Assembly: GCA_001630475.1 (NCBI GenBank)
Contig: KV419400.1
Location: 620,940 to 684,939 of the forward strand
Source: Sistotremastrum niveocremeum HHB9708
Lineage: Eukaryota > Basidiomycota > Agaricomycetes > Sistotremastrales > Sistotremastraceae
Direction: 5' to 3'
Length of the DNA stretch: 64,000 nucleotides
Part shown: piece by piece, positions 34,713 to 46,360 of the stretch
Layout of the letters: each line of letters begins with the position of its first letter
Numbering within the stretch: the stretch's first letter is position 1
Notes under the pieces: generated by a model
The model's database searches: none
What the model was told of the DNA's origin: nothing
The model's input: the letters and a program-made list of their open reading frames with translations, nothing else
Position numbers and translations under genes: made by a program

Positions 34713-36530
34713 CTAATCAACGACCAAAATTGGATGCCTGTTCGAGGGTTCTGGCTGACCAGTCTTCCGCCGCTCGACCCAAGCTTTCGTCTCCAAGAGA
34801 AGATGATTGTGACGATGCATGTACCTCTCCCATGATGCGGCGGAATGATGAGAGGTCTAGTCAAGAGCGTCAGCCGGAGATTTTCATGAGTTTCCGGATA
34901 AGACCTACACGGATGCCAAGCTCCCTAGAGATTGTGGCGATCGTTGTCCGCTCATTGTGAAAAAGGATCCACCTCAGAAACTTGCGCAGATAGGCAACAT
35001 CCTCGGCCGTGAAGACCGCCGCTCCACTGCTGTGCATTGTCTGGTGAGGAGTCGGAGGTCCAGGTTCGCTGGGTGCTTTCAACGAGGTCCTCGCAGCTCT
35101 GCCTTTCGAAGTTCCATGCTTCGGTCTAGGGGCCGGTGGCGGAGAAGATAGATCGATAGGCATCGCTTCCGTCTTGACTGGGATCTTCTGATCTCGGACA
35201 AGTGGCGAGATGTCAAATGCTGTCCAATCCAATAACTTGTTCTGATGACAGCACTCCTCTATCCATTGAGGCAATACTATTGGTTTCTTATAAGCACGCA
35301 TAGTTTCTACGTCTTTTGCATGACTGGTGTTTCGTGGGCAGATGACACAGTAGTCAATGTCGACCTTGTTTCTAGCAAGTTTCCCTCCGTTATTCTGATT
35401 TAAAAAAATCACTCATTATGCTCATGGACGAGTCGAGGAACAAGAGCCATACCAATATCAATTTCTTGATTCTTGTCCTTTGTGGGTTGGGCATCAAAAC
35501 TTGAAGCCAAATGGACAGTGCTTCACCGTTAGCACCCTTGAAAAGCTTTCCTGGATCAATCGGGGGAGCGTGGATCGCACAGTTTTGGCCTCGGACACCT
35601 TCGGAGGACGAGTCGGGATCGATGTCGATGTCGATTGGCCCTATTCTCTGTCTCAGGGAGACTCAGTGATCCTGCAATTCCTCTTACCTTCACCTGTAGG
35701 ATTTTGGTGGCCTACAATGATGTTGGCATGTCCTTTCTTTGTGCTCCACTCCCGGTCTCTCGGGAAGTGTTTGTTCATGTCTTCCCATATGAACGGTTCT
35801 CTCTTTTGTGTTCGTGGCGGCGTAGATGACGATGCACTCAAGTCAGTGAGGGGCGAAGAAGACGAGAAGCGCTGTTCTTTCGTATTTTGCGAACAAGAGC
35901 CTGCAGAAGACATGATGGGCGTTATGGATTTTTGTCAACCCCCGAGCCAGCTCCTTACCAACTGTTTTGGGGCGCTTGTTGACAGAACGACTAGCCACGT
36001 CACTCTTGGAAGTTGACTTCTCAGTACGTTGATGACCCCTCTTGACGGGAGATTTTGCCCTGGAATATATAAGGACACAACGGTGGGGAAACAATGCACG
36101 ACTATCACCTTGGACCATAAAATGCTTCCACATCATCATCATTGTCTTCATCCTCGGAGACTGGACCAGATAAATCCATGGAAAATGGGGTAAAGTTGCA
36201 TACACCAGTTTGCACTGAGGACCCAACGAAGTCCGTGCTGACCACAATTTTACCTTCTGCCTTCCACAGACGGGCTGCATTGCGACCTGCCATAGAGTCT
36301 CTGTCAATGACAATTATATGTGCCTCTGAAGGGTCATCGCAAAGATGAGCGCCATATTTCTATACCAATGGCTTAGCAAGTCGAGGATGCGATCTAGCTC
36401 AAGTGGCCGTTCCACTGACTCTCAGACTGGCCAAGACTGTTATTTCCAGAGCATGCACGAATACTTTGAGAGCTGAGCCATTGTCGTCGACGAATACCCT
36501 GGGTGGATGTAGACTCGGTGTAGGGTTCAT
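34713..36530 (-). CDS. Rap1-like telomere protein (BRCT plus Rap1-type Myb)
   Basis: The start at 36530 gives MNPTPSLHPPRVFVDDNGSALKVF. A BRCT-like segment follows: ERPLELDRILDLLS, then YGAHLCDDPSEAHIIVIDRDS and LWKAEGKIVVSTDFV. After a charged linker a second BRCT-like segment reads DYCVICPRNTSHAKDVETMRAY and IVLPQWIEECCHQNKLLDW. Next come a Pro-rich linker and FTAEDVAYLRKFLRWILFHNERTTIATISRELGIR. Splicing to TSHHSAASWERYMHRHNHLL gives a Rap1-type Myb ending, and the stop is at 34713. BRCT plus this Myb class points to Rap1/TERF2IP, a telomere-bound regulator. No separate Rap1 C-terminal domain was seen. One junction in the first BRCT (near 36345-36370) could not be resolved and may hide a small frame problem or an unusual intron. 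Confidence 0.72.
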
Positions 36531-36885
36531 GGGAGAGCCTGGAATGGCCTCGAGGCCTCGGAGCCCCGTGGCTGGAGCGAGAGATAACCTGCTTCATCCT
36601 ATCAATCTCGCGCTATGCTGAGTGGTAGCAGCTGTTTCTGATATTCTGACGACGACGTCGACGAAAAAGCACAGTCTTGTAGCCCTTGGTGAACGCGAGG
36701 CGAGTTGGTCAATGTTGGCTTCTATTGTTCCCGACGGTTTGCCGATCACTCGCTTGACGACGATTAGTACAAGGCTCCGCGTCCCATTTTAGTCCGCCCT
36801 TGTATTCGAAATGCCACTCCGGATATTCGTTGTCATCTATATATCTAGATAACAATGACACCTAACTCTCCTATCAACTATCATC
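36531..36885. other. Divergent intergenic region
   Basis: About 355 bp between the Rap1-like and pseudokinase genes, holding both promoters. No coding exon was recognised. Confidence 0.45.
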
Positions 36886-39859
36886 ATGCCCGTGGCCGTC
36901 CCCAAGAATGTTGTCGCTGAAAAGCCGCTAGCACGTCAGGATTTCCCTCACAAAGTCGACCTTCAACGACCTCTGTATCTTCCGCATGGAAAATGGGCAC
37001 CTTATGCCACCTCTATCATCAGGAGCAATGACCAAGGAATTTTACTGAATCGTAAGTTGACTGAGCAACCGTGCCATATCCTTCTTAACCTCATCTCCAG
37101 GCAAGTTCCTAACCGAGGTTAGGATCAAGACCGGTACCCTCCCGGATGGGCAGAAAATCACGTACATTACAAAATTGTCAGTGTCTTGCTTTGTGTGAGA
37201 GCTCGTCGTCACAGTCCCCAACAGGTTCAGCCCGAGTGCCATCCCTCCCATAGGCCTTTTCGGCGAACTCTACTTGTATTCAAATTCATCCTTGTTGCGT
37301 TCTCTTCAGGGAGATGTTGTCCCTTTCATTATGTGTGAGTTCTCGCCTTTCAGCTCGATGTACGCTGTCTGACTGTACCATAGCCCTGAACAATGCTCCC
37401 GGAGGAAGACTCGCGTTTAACATGGAGCCACCCCACTCCAACAGCTGGAGAGAAAGCGATCGGTACATGTCTGAAGCAGAGAAGCGTCACGTCGTGGAGG
37501 CTTATCAGAAGATTCACGAGCGAGGGATCATGCACGGCGCCGTCCATCCACAACATGTCCTCATCGGTATCCCGTTCTTTCCTATGACGGCGGCTTGTTC
37601 GTGATAACTGACTGTCTCAGCAGGCAAAGATGGGAAGGTCCAAATTATACAGTTTCAGAATGCAAAGCTGCGACACGTCCCTAACATACCCGGCGGCTTG
37701 ATACCGTTGCAAGAATGCACCGACGACGACATTGCTCTGGAAATGCGGAAAGTCCACTTCATGCTCGATTTTGGAGATGCCCGCCAGCTTGAATATCGAC
37801 GTGCAATCGCCAAGAGTATGAGGAAAGCCAGCTCCGCGAGGCGAGCCAAACTCATGATGCTGGCCAAGTCCAAGGATGCAGAACAGGCCGTGGATGACAC
37901 CGTAAGTCAATTTTGGACGACCCGTGATTGATGTCGTGGATCGATTGACTGTTTTGTGTGTAGGCTTTGGTCATCTCGGTGAGAGATCTGGAGGACCTTG
38001 AGGAGGCTTCTGCTGTTTTAGGAAGAAAGTTTGAACTGGACCAAGGACAGGTGTCAGTGCTCCCCGCGCAAGTCACTCAAATCTCGCGAGATATCGATGT
38101 CATGATGCCAAAGAAGAAGCTCAAGAAGCTCGCAACGCGCCGCCTGAAGCGGAAACTCGAGAACTGCGATCATGCAGAGCATGTGTCTCTTGCAAAAGTC
38201 CGCGTAATGAGCAAAGTCAATCCCAATATCCCGAATGGGGATGTTCCGACGATTGGTCGCGGTACCTCTCCTTCCAAATGTTCAACGTCTTTGGAAGTCG
38301 GAGACCCGAACCCTGTCAAGTCAAATGTGATGCTTCAGTCACGGGAAGCTCTCAACGCTTCCTCCAGGAGAAATGGAGAACTCAAGATAAGCAGACCTCG
38401 ACCAGAAGCATCGGTCCCTGAATCGCTGGACTCTACTTGGCCAAAGTCATCCCCTCGGCTGTCTTCGCCTTCAGAATGGAGCGTCGAATCTCTCTGCGGT
38501 CATGATGAGGACCCGAGCGTGCGTGCTGAAGGCCGTCCGAAGGAACGGGACCAATCCTTCGCATCGACCAATCTCCCTGCATTTGCGGATGACACCGGTG
38601 GCCCATCTTCATCTTCTACACCCCGAGACGCGACGGCACTGTCTCCCGAAACGCCTGCCTTACCTTCAAATGGCTTTGCCACTACTTCAGAGGGTTTCGG
38701 TTTGCCCTCGCGTTCCTCCCAGCGTCCCTCGCGTCCGGCAGTGAACGCGGAGAGTACTCCTTCTGTGAAGAGTAGACGCGCTCCTTCGATTGAGACTGGC
38801 GATGATCCATTTGATGACATCGCTCATGTAGCCGCACGGACTTCTCGGGATGACGACGAGTTACAATCTGCTCAACCACGTCTGCCCAAGCTTGAACATT
38901 CCCCTGCGGGAGCAGGAATTCCGACCTCGAATCAAGTTAATCCCAGGCGTTTGCCGTATCCCCAAGGGACTTGGAGACCGCGTGCGCTTCCCCGTTCCAC
39001 GTCAACTTCACTCCCAAGTTCATCGTCGAAGGAATCGGGCCCTTCTCATTTACTTGCATGGCTAAATGCTCAGTCCATACGAAACAACCAGTCTTCCGCT
39101 TCACCGGCTGAATCTCCTGAGACGATCCCACCTAGCTGGCAAGGATACGCTGCCAGGGCAGTGTCGGAGTATGGCTCATCTTCCGCACCAATCTTGCCTT
39201 CTTTACCAATGGAAGAACCTATGAGAGATCGTCTTCCGCACATTCGAGCTACCAGACCACTTTTCAAGTCTCAGAATGTGGGGCCTTACCTCGTAGCGGA
39301 GCTCTCAGACATTCCAAGTGACTTGGAACCATACTTTGGTCATTGGATGGGCAAAATTGGATGTCAAGATATTGCTCGAGGAAATTTAGGGACGGCTTAC
39401 GTTCTGTGGCTTCAGGCTCTGGCTAGAGAAGTCATCTCAGACAGTGTTGCGTCTGGCTCTGTGATGAAAGCCCTGATAGAGGTGCAGAATGGCAGAATGG
39501 ACGAACGAGCGGAGAGGGACCGCGGTCGTAGGTTCGATTCGGCTATGTCTCTGATCAGACAGAGCACGGGCCCTTTGCAGTCGTCGCAAGACAAAGAAAG
39601 CGATGACGAAGGCAGTGAAGTTCGTCTGCCTGCCGAATTGCAAACGCGCCTCTTGGCCGTGCTTAACGAATACGAAGGTGAAAAAGCAAAGAAAGGCGAC
39701 ACATCTCTGCCTACTCAGTCTGCACCCGCTCCTGTGACCGCACGATTTTCCAGTCTCAAGCGCAAGAGAACGCTGGAACTCGTCGAAGAGGCGTCTGGTC
39801 TGGAAGATGTGAAACACTCGGAGGGCACAGCAACTACGAAGAAGTCACGCTGCGCTTAG
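36886..39859 (+). CDS. Pseudokinase-like protein with long disordered tail
   Basis: The N-terminal third resembles the protein-kinase fold. It has a substrate-like [20 protein letters not shown] segment, [23 protein letters not shown], and [25 protein letters not shown]. Then comes [23 protein letters not shown], where a catalytic loop would read H(R/G)D, and [11 protein letters not shown], where a DFG-like DF would be expected. Both aspartates are replaced (HGA and QF), so catalysis is unlikely. A basic helix ([21 protein letters not shown]) follows. After several short introns, one exon of about 1.9 kb encodes a Ser/Pro-rich disordered region. A more ordered patch lies near its end ([37 protein letters not shown]). 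The tail is basic ([12 protein letters not shown]). The family and role are unknown. Confidence 0.75.
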
Positions 39860-40099
39860 GGTTTCACCGCGGCCTTCGTGACTTTCTCTTGTTGATATTG
39901 GCTGGATTGAATTTGAAGTTCAGGAAATAGATCTCTAGATGTACAATATACCCCAAAGAACTCTGCCTGCTCATCACGCAAATTTAAGAAGTTGTACGAA
40001 ACTGCGGAATCGATGAGGCATGTCAAATTGATTGGACCATGAATGTAATGAGTGACATGGGACATAACAACATGAATACGAAGATGAGAAAGCCCAGGT

Positions 40100-40646
40100 T
40101 TAACGGTAACTAAGTTGCATAGAGTGAGCACAAAGATGTCGGGAATGAAAATAAAAATGTACCTCTTTTGTCTTCTGGCACGGGCACCACCACCACCGAA
40201 CTTCTTGGGCTCCATCCGTCTGGGATCAGCGATCAACAATGAACGATCATATGCAACCAGTGTCTTCTTCAACTCCAGTGCGCTAGCAGCATCGTAGTAC
40301 TTGGCATAGTAAGCGACAACAGCCTTGGCGATTGCCTGACGGATGGCGTAGACCTGCGAAGTGTGACCTCCTCCCTTAACACGGACACGGATATCAATGG
40401 TGGCAAATTTGTCTTCGCCAACGACGAGAATGGGCTCGTAGACCTTGTATCGCAGGATCTCGGGTTGGACAAGATTGATGGGGGAGCCGTTGACACGGAT
40501 AAGTCCACGTCCCTCACGAGCGTGGGCGACTGCGGTAGCAGTCTAATCGAAATAATGATTGTAAGAATTGGGCGAGGCGAAAACAGTTGTTGGAGACTTG
40601 CCTTCTTTTTGCCAAAAGTTTGGACGGCGTTGACGGTGGTAGACAT
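40100..40646 (-). CDS. RPS16: 40S ribosomal protein S16 (uS9)
   Basis: Small-subunit ribosomal protein. Exon 1 reads [15 protein letters not shown]. After an intron come [71 protein letters not shown] and [28 protein letters not shown] last intron (donor GTACAT, acceptor CTTAG) adds SYR and the stop. This gives the invariant C-terminus that reaches the ribosomal P site. A later acceptor would give a non-conserved tail, so the short exon was preferred. It is divergent from the mitochondrial uL4m gene, about 300 bp away. Confidence 0.96.
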
Positions 40647-40950
40647 GATTGAGGAAAAGGTTCGCCGAGAGTCGACTACTGCAGGAACAAGAGTTGTGAA
40701 TCAGTCAGACGCTTCGCAAAACTTGTGTACGCGGGTCCATGTCATCCGGCCTCGTCTCATGCCATCCATCCCATTCCCATTCCCAAGTCTCTCCAAATCT
40801 TCTCCCGACGGCCTGACATGACCCAACACAACCAGACGAAATCAATAACTCACCCTACCGAGGAGATTGTCGAGTACAGGAGCGGGTCGTTGGACCAGGA
40901 GCAGCGACTTGCGAATTAGGCTTTCGGGAGATGCCGAGCAACTAGTCTTG
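40647..40950. other. Divergent promoter region (RPS16 / uL4m)
   Basis: About 304 bp separating the starts of a cytosolic and a mitochondrial ribosomal protein gene. The arrangement could allow joint control, but I see no clear shared box. Confidence 0.4.
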
Positions 40951-42433
40951 ATGCTCCGCTTTGCGCGAACCGGGAGGGTGAGATATATTTCTGGTTTTCT
41001 CTGTGTATATCTTGATCATTGACGATGAATGCACCTTAGAACGCTTATTTCAAGGCTAATTATGCCACACTCGAGTCCACGCCCCGCGTCGAGTTGCCCA
41101 ATCCACCCCCGCGCACTGTCTCAGATGCTCGCCTGAAACCAAAGAGCAGCCTGTTGTCTCCACTTAGTCGATCAGGTGCGGTGCGGATTAGCGGATGCAT
41201 GCTACAAGATCACTCATGTTTTCTAGATATTCGTTCTGAAGGTGACCATAGCCCCACATCGCCAACCCAAGGCAGACGAAGACGGGTGCGAAAAGCTTCT
41301 GCGTCTACCGTACCAGGTAAGATAGTCCTCCAACATTCGGTATATTTAATGAGCTCAAAATACTACAAGTTGCTCTTCCTGTTCGCGATGAATTCGTCTA
41401 TGTCCCTGTCTTCTCGCTTCTTGTCACGCAAACCGAAACGTCTCTTGCACAAAGCAAGGCAGATACCCCTCCCGAGAAATTCCCACTGAAGCAACTACCC
41501 CAAAGATATTTCTGGATCTCCCCTTCGGCGAATCTCTCGAAATTTCCCCCGACGCTCGCCGCAGAATCAGATACAGACGCCTATCGACTGCTCAGGCCTG
41601 GCGAAACGAGCGATGTGGCTTCGATATCTTCAGAAGTCTTCGCAGCACCTATCCGACGGGATATCCTCCACCTTTGCCTGATGTACTATCTCGATGGGCA
41701 GCGTCAAGGATCAGCGAGCACGAAAACGCGGGGAGACGTGCGTGGGTCGGGGCGAAAGTTGTATCAGCAAAAGGGAACGGGTCGCGCACGAGTGGGAGAT
41801 GGACAGAGTCCGATCCGTCGCGGTGGAGGGGTCGCCTTCGGGCCCAAGCCCCGAGACTTCAGTACCAGACTACCTCGGAAGGTGCGACGAATGGGAATGA
41901 GGATTGCTTGGAGCGCCAGAGTTCGAGAAGGCGGTCTGTTCGTCGTGGACTCTCTCGCATGGCCTCACGTGAAGACGAAGATACTCAAGGAACGGCTTGA
42001 ACAGGTTGGATGGACTGGACGAACGCTGTTTATCTCTGGCAAAGAAGAGTTTCCTGCTGAACTTGCGCGGTCGGCCCGAAACCTGGTTGGAATCGAAACG
42101 AAGCAAGCGAAAGATGTGACTATACACGACGCGCTTCGGTGGAGCCGGATTGTGATGGACGTCGAGGCTGTGGATTTCTACGAAAAGACATTGGCCAAGT
42201 GTCCTCTGCTGCCGGAACCCGATTCGCGGACGGACAAGGACAGGAAGAAGAACAAGGCATTGGCTGTCCGGAAGGCAGAGGAGCTGACGAGCCAAATTGT
42301 GAAGATGCAGTATATTAAACGGTACGGACGGTGGCCACTTGGAGAAGAGCAGGGCCAGGTCGTGCGTGGCTCAGGAAAGAAACTTCCTGCAATTCCACGA
42401 CGTCTAGGAGAGGAGCTGGAGAGTCGAACATGA
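40951..42433 (+). CDS. YML6: Mitochondrial ribosomal protein uL4m (YmL6/MRPL4)
   Basis: Large-subunit mitoribosomal protein. The start at 40951 (MLRFARTGR) and a following exon beginning ANYATLESTPRVELP give a presequence-like leader. Later exons read LPVRDEFVYVPVFSLLVTQ, then a long last exon. That exon carries the uL4 signature: RGDVRGSGRKLYQQKGTGRARVGDGQSPIRRGGGVAFGPKPRDF, then LPRKVRRMGMRIAWSARV and LFVVDSLAWPHVKTKILKERL. The tail is basic (YGRWPLGEEQGQVVRGSGKK). Three or four introns in the first half. Length (about 400 residues) fits fungal uL4m. Confidence 0.93.
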
Positions 42434-42586
42434 GTGCAGCTGGACTGGGTATTGCAGATTTAGAGTGTTTGCTGTGTTCGTTAGTAAACATGAACTAGAG
42501 CGGAGATAACGGAAATGATTTGTCAGCATTGAGTTGTCAGTTCCGAGATCCGAATTGCCGAGCGATTTCTCCTGTTATCAGAGCCA

Positions 42587-44219
42587 ATGTCCACTCAAGT
42601 GCAAGCAAGACGCACTCAGTCACGACATCGATCCACCTCTGATCCATTTCTCGACCCGCCTCCGTCCAGCCACAGACCGCCTCCGCTGCCCCCAACCAGA
42701 CATCGTGAACGTGCTCCAATGCCTCACCCCGGCGACGTCGTCACCGTCAAGCCCACAGAACCCAGAACAAGAATGGGCCGCAGCGCTACTTCCAGGTAAC
42801 CCCTCGCCCCTCGCCCCTCTTCCTTGCTAATACAGCTTGTAGCATCGTCCCATCACCCACAACCACTCTTCCACCCCGCGCAAACCGCTCCATGTCTCAG
42901 GACTCGGTCATTCTGGCAGCACAACTCGCTGAAAAGAACCGTCTAGCAAAGGAGAAGTTGCTGGCAGAGAAGGAGAAGAAGAAAGATGGTCAATACAGAA
43001 AAGGCTCGTCTCATGCAGACATCATCGACAGACTGGACTATTCAGGTGTCGGCATCTCCAGTATGTCATATCTGCGTTTGTTCCATCTCAGTTCAGCCCT
43101 GACCCAACCTCTCTAGCGTTCCATCACGACGGCCCCTTTGATGCGTGTGCGCCATCTCGCAATCGTCATCGAAACAAGGCTCCCATGCTTTCTTGGGCCA
43201 CCAGTCCTCGTTCTGAAGCTGCTCCCAATTCCCCGGATACCCTCTATGAGAAAGACCCTCAATACTTCGACCTCTACGGCGGTCAAAACGATTCTCCCTA
43301 TCCCTCTCCAGGTTTCTCATCTGCTTCCCCCGTTGCTGATTCAGATCACGCGGGAAACGGCAGGCTAGCAGGCAGCATGCCTAAAAAGCGCTACGACGCT
43401 CTAGCCGAAGCATGGGGCATCGCCGAACCCGAGCCATTCGAAGAGTTCTTCGCCGGTGGAGGTTCTGGACATGCGAGCGCTGCTAGCTCCATTTACAATG
43501 GCAGAGAGGGCCACCGTATTGATTCGAACCCCCACACCACCCGCAGAGCGAGAGATGGTCGCGATGGACGAGATATCAGAGATGTTTACCGTGAATATCT
43601 GGACGATGGTCGTCCTGCGGGTCCCTCTGTTCCCACCCGACGCAATACCAATCGCGGTGTTCCTCCGCCTAAGCCTATCTCTCTTCCTGGCGCGAACGCC
43701 GCATCCAGTTATCCTCCCACAGCCTCGACCCTCGAGTCTTCTCCACCCAGCACGCCCACCTCACAAGCCCCCAAACGCTCTCGTTCTCTCATGCATCGTA
43801 TCCGAAAAATGCGAGAAACCCCCAACGTGCCCGTCTCTGCCCATGACGAGATCGATGACGAGAACCCATCTCCAACCTCCTCGACGGAAAATCATCCTGC
43901 GGGCTCTCCCCTAGCGGCCCGGCCAACACATCGTTCATCAAACTCGTTCCTGGGTCGTTTCGGCCGACCAGCCGGAGCTGGCGCCAATTCAACCGTTTCT
44001 CCCATCTTAGATGCGTCTGAGAAAACTTCATCAAATGATCCGAAGCAGAAGACGCTGCCAAGCCTTCCGCCGTCTGACGCAGGTCACGGTGCACCCATGA
44101 GCCCAAACGAGAATAGCTCGAGCGAGGGCTACTTTGAGAACGGCGGGGGTGCTAACCTTGGCCGCAAGACTAGTCTTCTCAAGAAGGTCTATCGCGGAGC
44201 CAAGCGTTCTGCCAAATAG
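42587..44219 (+). CDS. PAL1: Pal1-family cell morphology protein
   Basis: Pal1 proteins bind at cell ends and endocytic sites and help set cylindrical cell shape. The N-terminus is Pro/Arg-rich (DPFLDPPPSSHRPPPLPPTRHRER), followed by a Lys/Glu helix (LAEKNRLAKEKLLAEKEKKKDG) and DIIDRLDYSGVGIS. After an intron comes the family core FHHDGPFDACAPSRNRHRNKAPMLSW. The long C-terminal region is disordered, with Ser/Pro-rich and Arg-rich patches, and ends in SLLKKVYRGAKRSAK. The FHHDGPFDA motif is the diagnostic feature. Two introns, at about 42796 and 43060. Confidence 0.93.
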
Positions 44220-44532
44220 ATGCCTCCTCCCTCCCCGTATGCCACCTATTTCCATATTCACCTCGATATCTTTTCTTCCATCTCCGATTGGTCCATTGTA
44301 TCGGCCCCTCCTCGAACGCCAAAACTACCTGTTGTGTCTTTGTTTTCGTCCCTCGGAACGTGTTTCCCCCCAACCCTGTTTACCATTGAGATGCAACCTA
44401 TGCATTTTTATGTGTTTCTGTACCCAATTGTTGGAATCATTACTAGTATAGTTTACATGTCGAATAACCCGGATTTGTACCAATTCCAATTGTCATTCTA
44501 TATTCCTTGTACGATTTTTGTGCTATATATGA
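44220..44532. other. Convergent 3' region
   Basis: About 313 bp between the stops of PAL1 and HIS7. It is the shared 3' UTR and terminator region. It is T-rich on the plus strand and no coding exon was recognised. Confidence 0.5.
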
Positions 44533-46242
44533 CTACGCAATGCGAACATTTAATCTCGCATCCTCCAATGACTTCTTCACTGACGCAATCTCAACCTCAT
44601 GGCGATGGAAAATGCCAGCCGCTAGTGCAGCCTCCACATTCGTATGTTCGAACACTTCGACGAAATGCGCAGCAGCACCAGCGCCACTGCTGGCGACCAA
44701 TGGGATGTGAACCGCAGTTCGTATCAATCGAATGAGGTCCAAGTCGAAGCCTTTCCCTGTGCCATCTCGATCGATCGAATTGAGGAGAATTTCGCCAGCG
44801 CCTAACTCTTCAACTCCTCGCGCAAGCTCGACAGCAGACAGTGGTCGGGTCTCTCGTCCGCCAGACACCGTGCACTGATACCACCAAGCCTTTCCACTTT
44901 CGGGGCCTTCGTTTTTGCCATGGATGAGTTCAGCCTTGTACGGACCTTCGTACGTCGCAGGATCCACATATGACCGACGAGGGTCAATGCTGACCACAAC
45001 CGCTTGACTGCCATATACGCGTGCTATAGTCGTTATAGCGCAGGTGGAAGTATCTTCTCCTCGTCGGAGAGCTTCCACTGCGATCACGGCTTCGCTCCCA
45101 ATACTCACCTTGTCGGCCCCTGCTCGGAAATATGCGCCGGCAACCTCGAGTGCACTCCGTTTCGTGCCGTCAGGATCGACCGAATCCTTGATGCCGCCTC
45201 CGATGGTAAGCGGCACAAATACCGTTTCGGCCGCTGCGCGTACGACGGCTAGCATCGGCTGATCCTGGAGAGGTGATTGTCTGAATGAGGTGATATTCAG
45301 AAGGCAGATTTCATCTGCGCCCTCTGTAAAATAGCGTTCGGCAAGAGAGACTGGTTTCCCAAGGTTGCGCACTGAACCGGCTACATTGTCTTGAACCGTT
45401 CGTTCACGGACATCGTATTGATCGCCTTTTGTGACGACCAGATCTCCCTGATCATTTGCGCGTACGTCAAGACATGCAATGACACGTTTGGTTAAGCCAT
45501 GCGTTGATTGAGGTGGTTGTGGCAGTCGCTTAGAAGGGGAGAACAGTGACACAGCCGTGTGATCGCTTTCCAGCCACGATTTCAGGAGCTTCAGACCCGC
45601 AAATCCTGACTTTTCAGGGTGAAATTGAGTTCCGAAAACGTTGCCCTTGCGGACACTGGAGACAAAGACTTCTTGGCCATACTGTGTGGTAGTATAAACC
45701 CAATCGGAGTCTGGCAGCTTTTCGTCGTACTTTGCGCGGAAAGAATGCACAAAGTAGTAAGAGGAATTGGCATCCACTACGTCGGGGGCACGTGCACGTT
45801 CATCGGGCTCAATGAATTGCGCTGCATTCCACCCTATATGGGGCACCGATTTCTCAGAGGAATCAAACTTTTCGATGGTCAAGTCTATGACCCCGAGTCC
45901 AGGTGATGCCGGATGCTCAGTAGACGAAGCAAACAAGACTTGCATGCCGATGCATATGCCAAAGTACGGTTTGCCAGCAGCGATGTATCGGCGAAGGGGT
46001 TCGAGAAAGCCCTTTGATTCGAGATGCTGCATTGCTGAGTGGAAAGCACCGACACCAGGAAATATTATTCTCTAAGAAAGAGCATTGGCCAGGTTGGGAG
46101 CTGCAAGGAGAGTCGGACTAACGGTGGCCTTGTCAAAGTCTTGGACGCTCGCTATCCACTCGAATTCATAGCCCAGCTTCGTCAACGAGTTTGCCAGGCT
46201 TCTGACGTTGCCAGCGCCATAGTCGAGCAGGAAGAGACCCAT
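44533..46242 (-). CDS. HIS7: Imidazole glycerol phosphate synthase, HisH-HisF fusion
   Basis: Histidine biosynthesis: uses glutamine and PRFAR to make imidazole-glycerol phosphate and AICAR. The start at 46242 gives MGLFLLDYGAGNVRSLANSL. After an intron near 46075, GVGAFHSAMQHLE leads to the glutaminase nucleophile (YFGICIGMQVLF) and its His-Glu pair (GTQFHPEKSG). The HisF half begins TKRVIACLDVRANDQGD and has GSVRNLGKPVSLAERY, ADEICLLNITSFR, VPLTIGGGIKD, ADKVSIGSEAV, SVVVSIDPR-type strands, GAGEILLNSIDRDGTGKGFD and LVASSGAGAAAHF. About 550 residues is normal for the fungal fusion. The divergent promoter is shared with SER33 and contains TGACTCA. Confidence 0.97.
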
Positions 46243-46249
46243 GACCGTC

Positions 46250-46256
46250 TGACTCA
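46250..46256. promoter_or_regulatory. TGACTCA box (Gcn4/CPC1-type) between HIS7 and SER33
   Basis: An exact general amino-acid-control element lies in the 118-bp divergent region of two amino-acid biosynthesis genes. A second core, TGACTC, lies at 46326-46331. The first site is only 8 bp from the HIS7 start codon, so it more likely serves SER33 unless HIS7 has a very short leader. Confidence 0.5.
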
Positions 46257-46360
46257 AGGAGCACGCAATTCCTGAAAAATGCAGGCAAACGCCGAACAAT
46301 ATTTATTTCGTTCAAATATGCTTCCTGACTCGCCACTTGTCCCCCTCCCCAGTCATCCAA

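Noticed and set aside
35480-36016. 178-codon plus-strand open frame
   Set aside because: Antisense to the Rap1-like gene, with no recognisable motif.
30349-36530. RiPP biosynthetic cluster around the repeat peptide gene
   Set aside because: Neighbours are ESF1, a complex I subunit and a Rap1-like gene; no tailoring enzyme or transporter is present.
40725-40919. Short plus-strand open frames between RPS16 and uL4m
   Set aside because: They lie in the divergent promoter and have no supported start or similarity.
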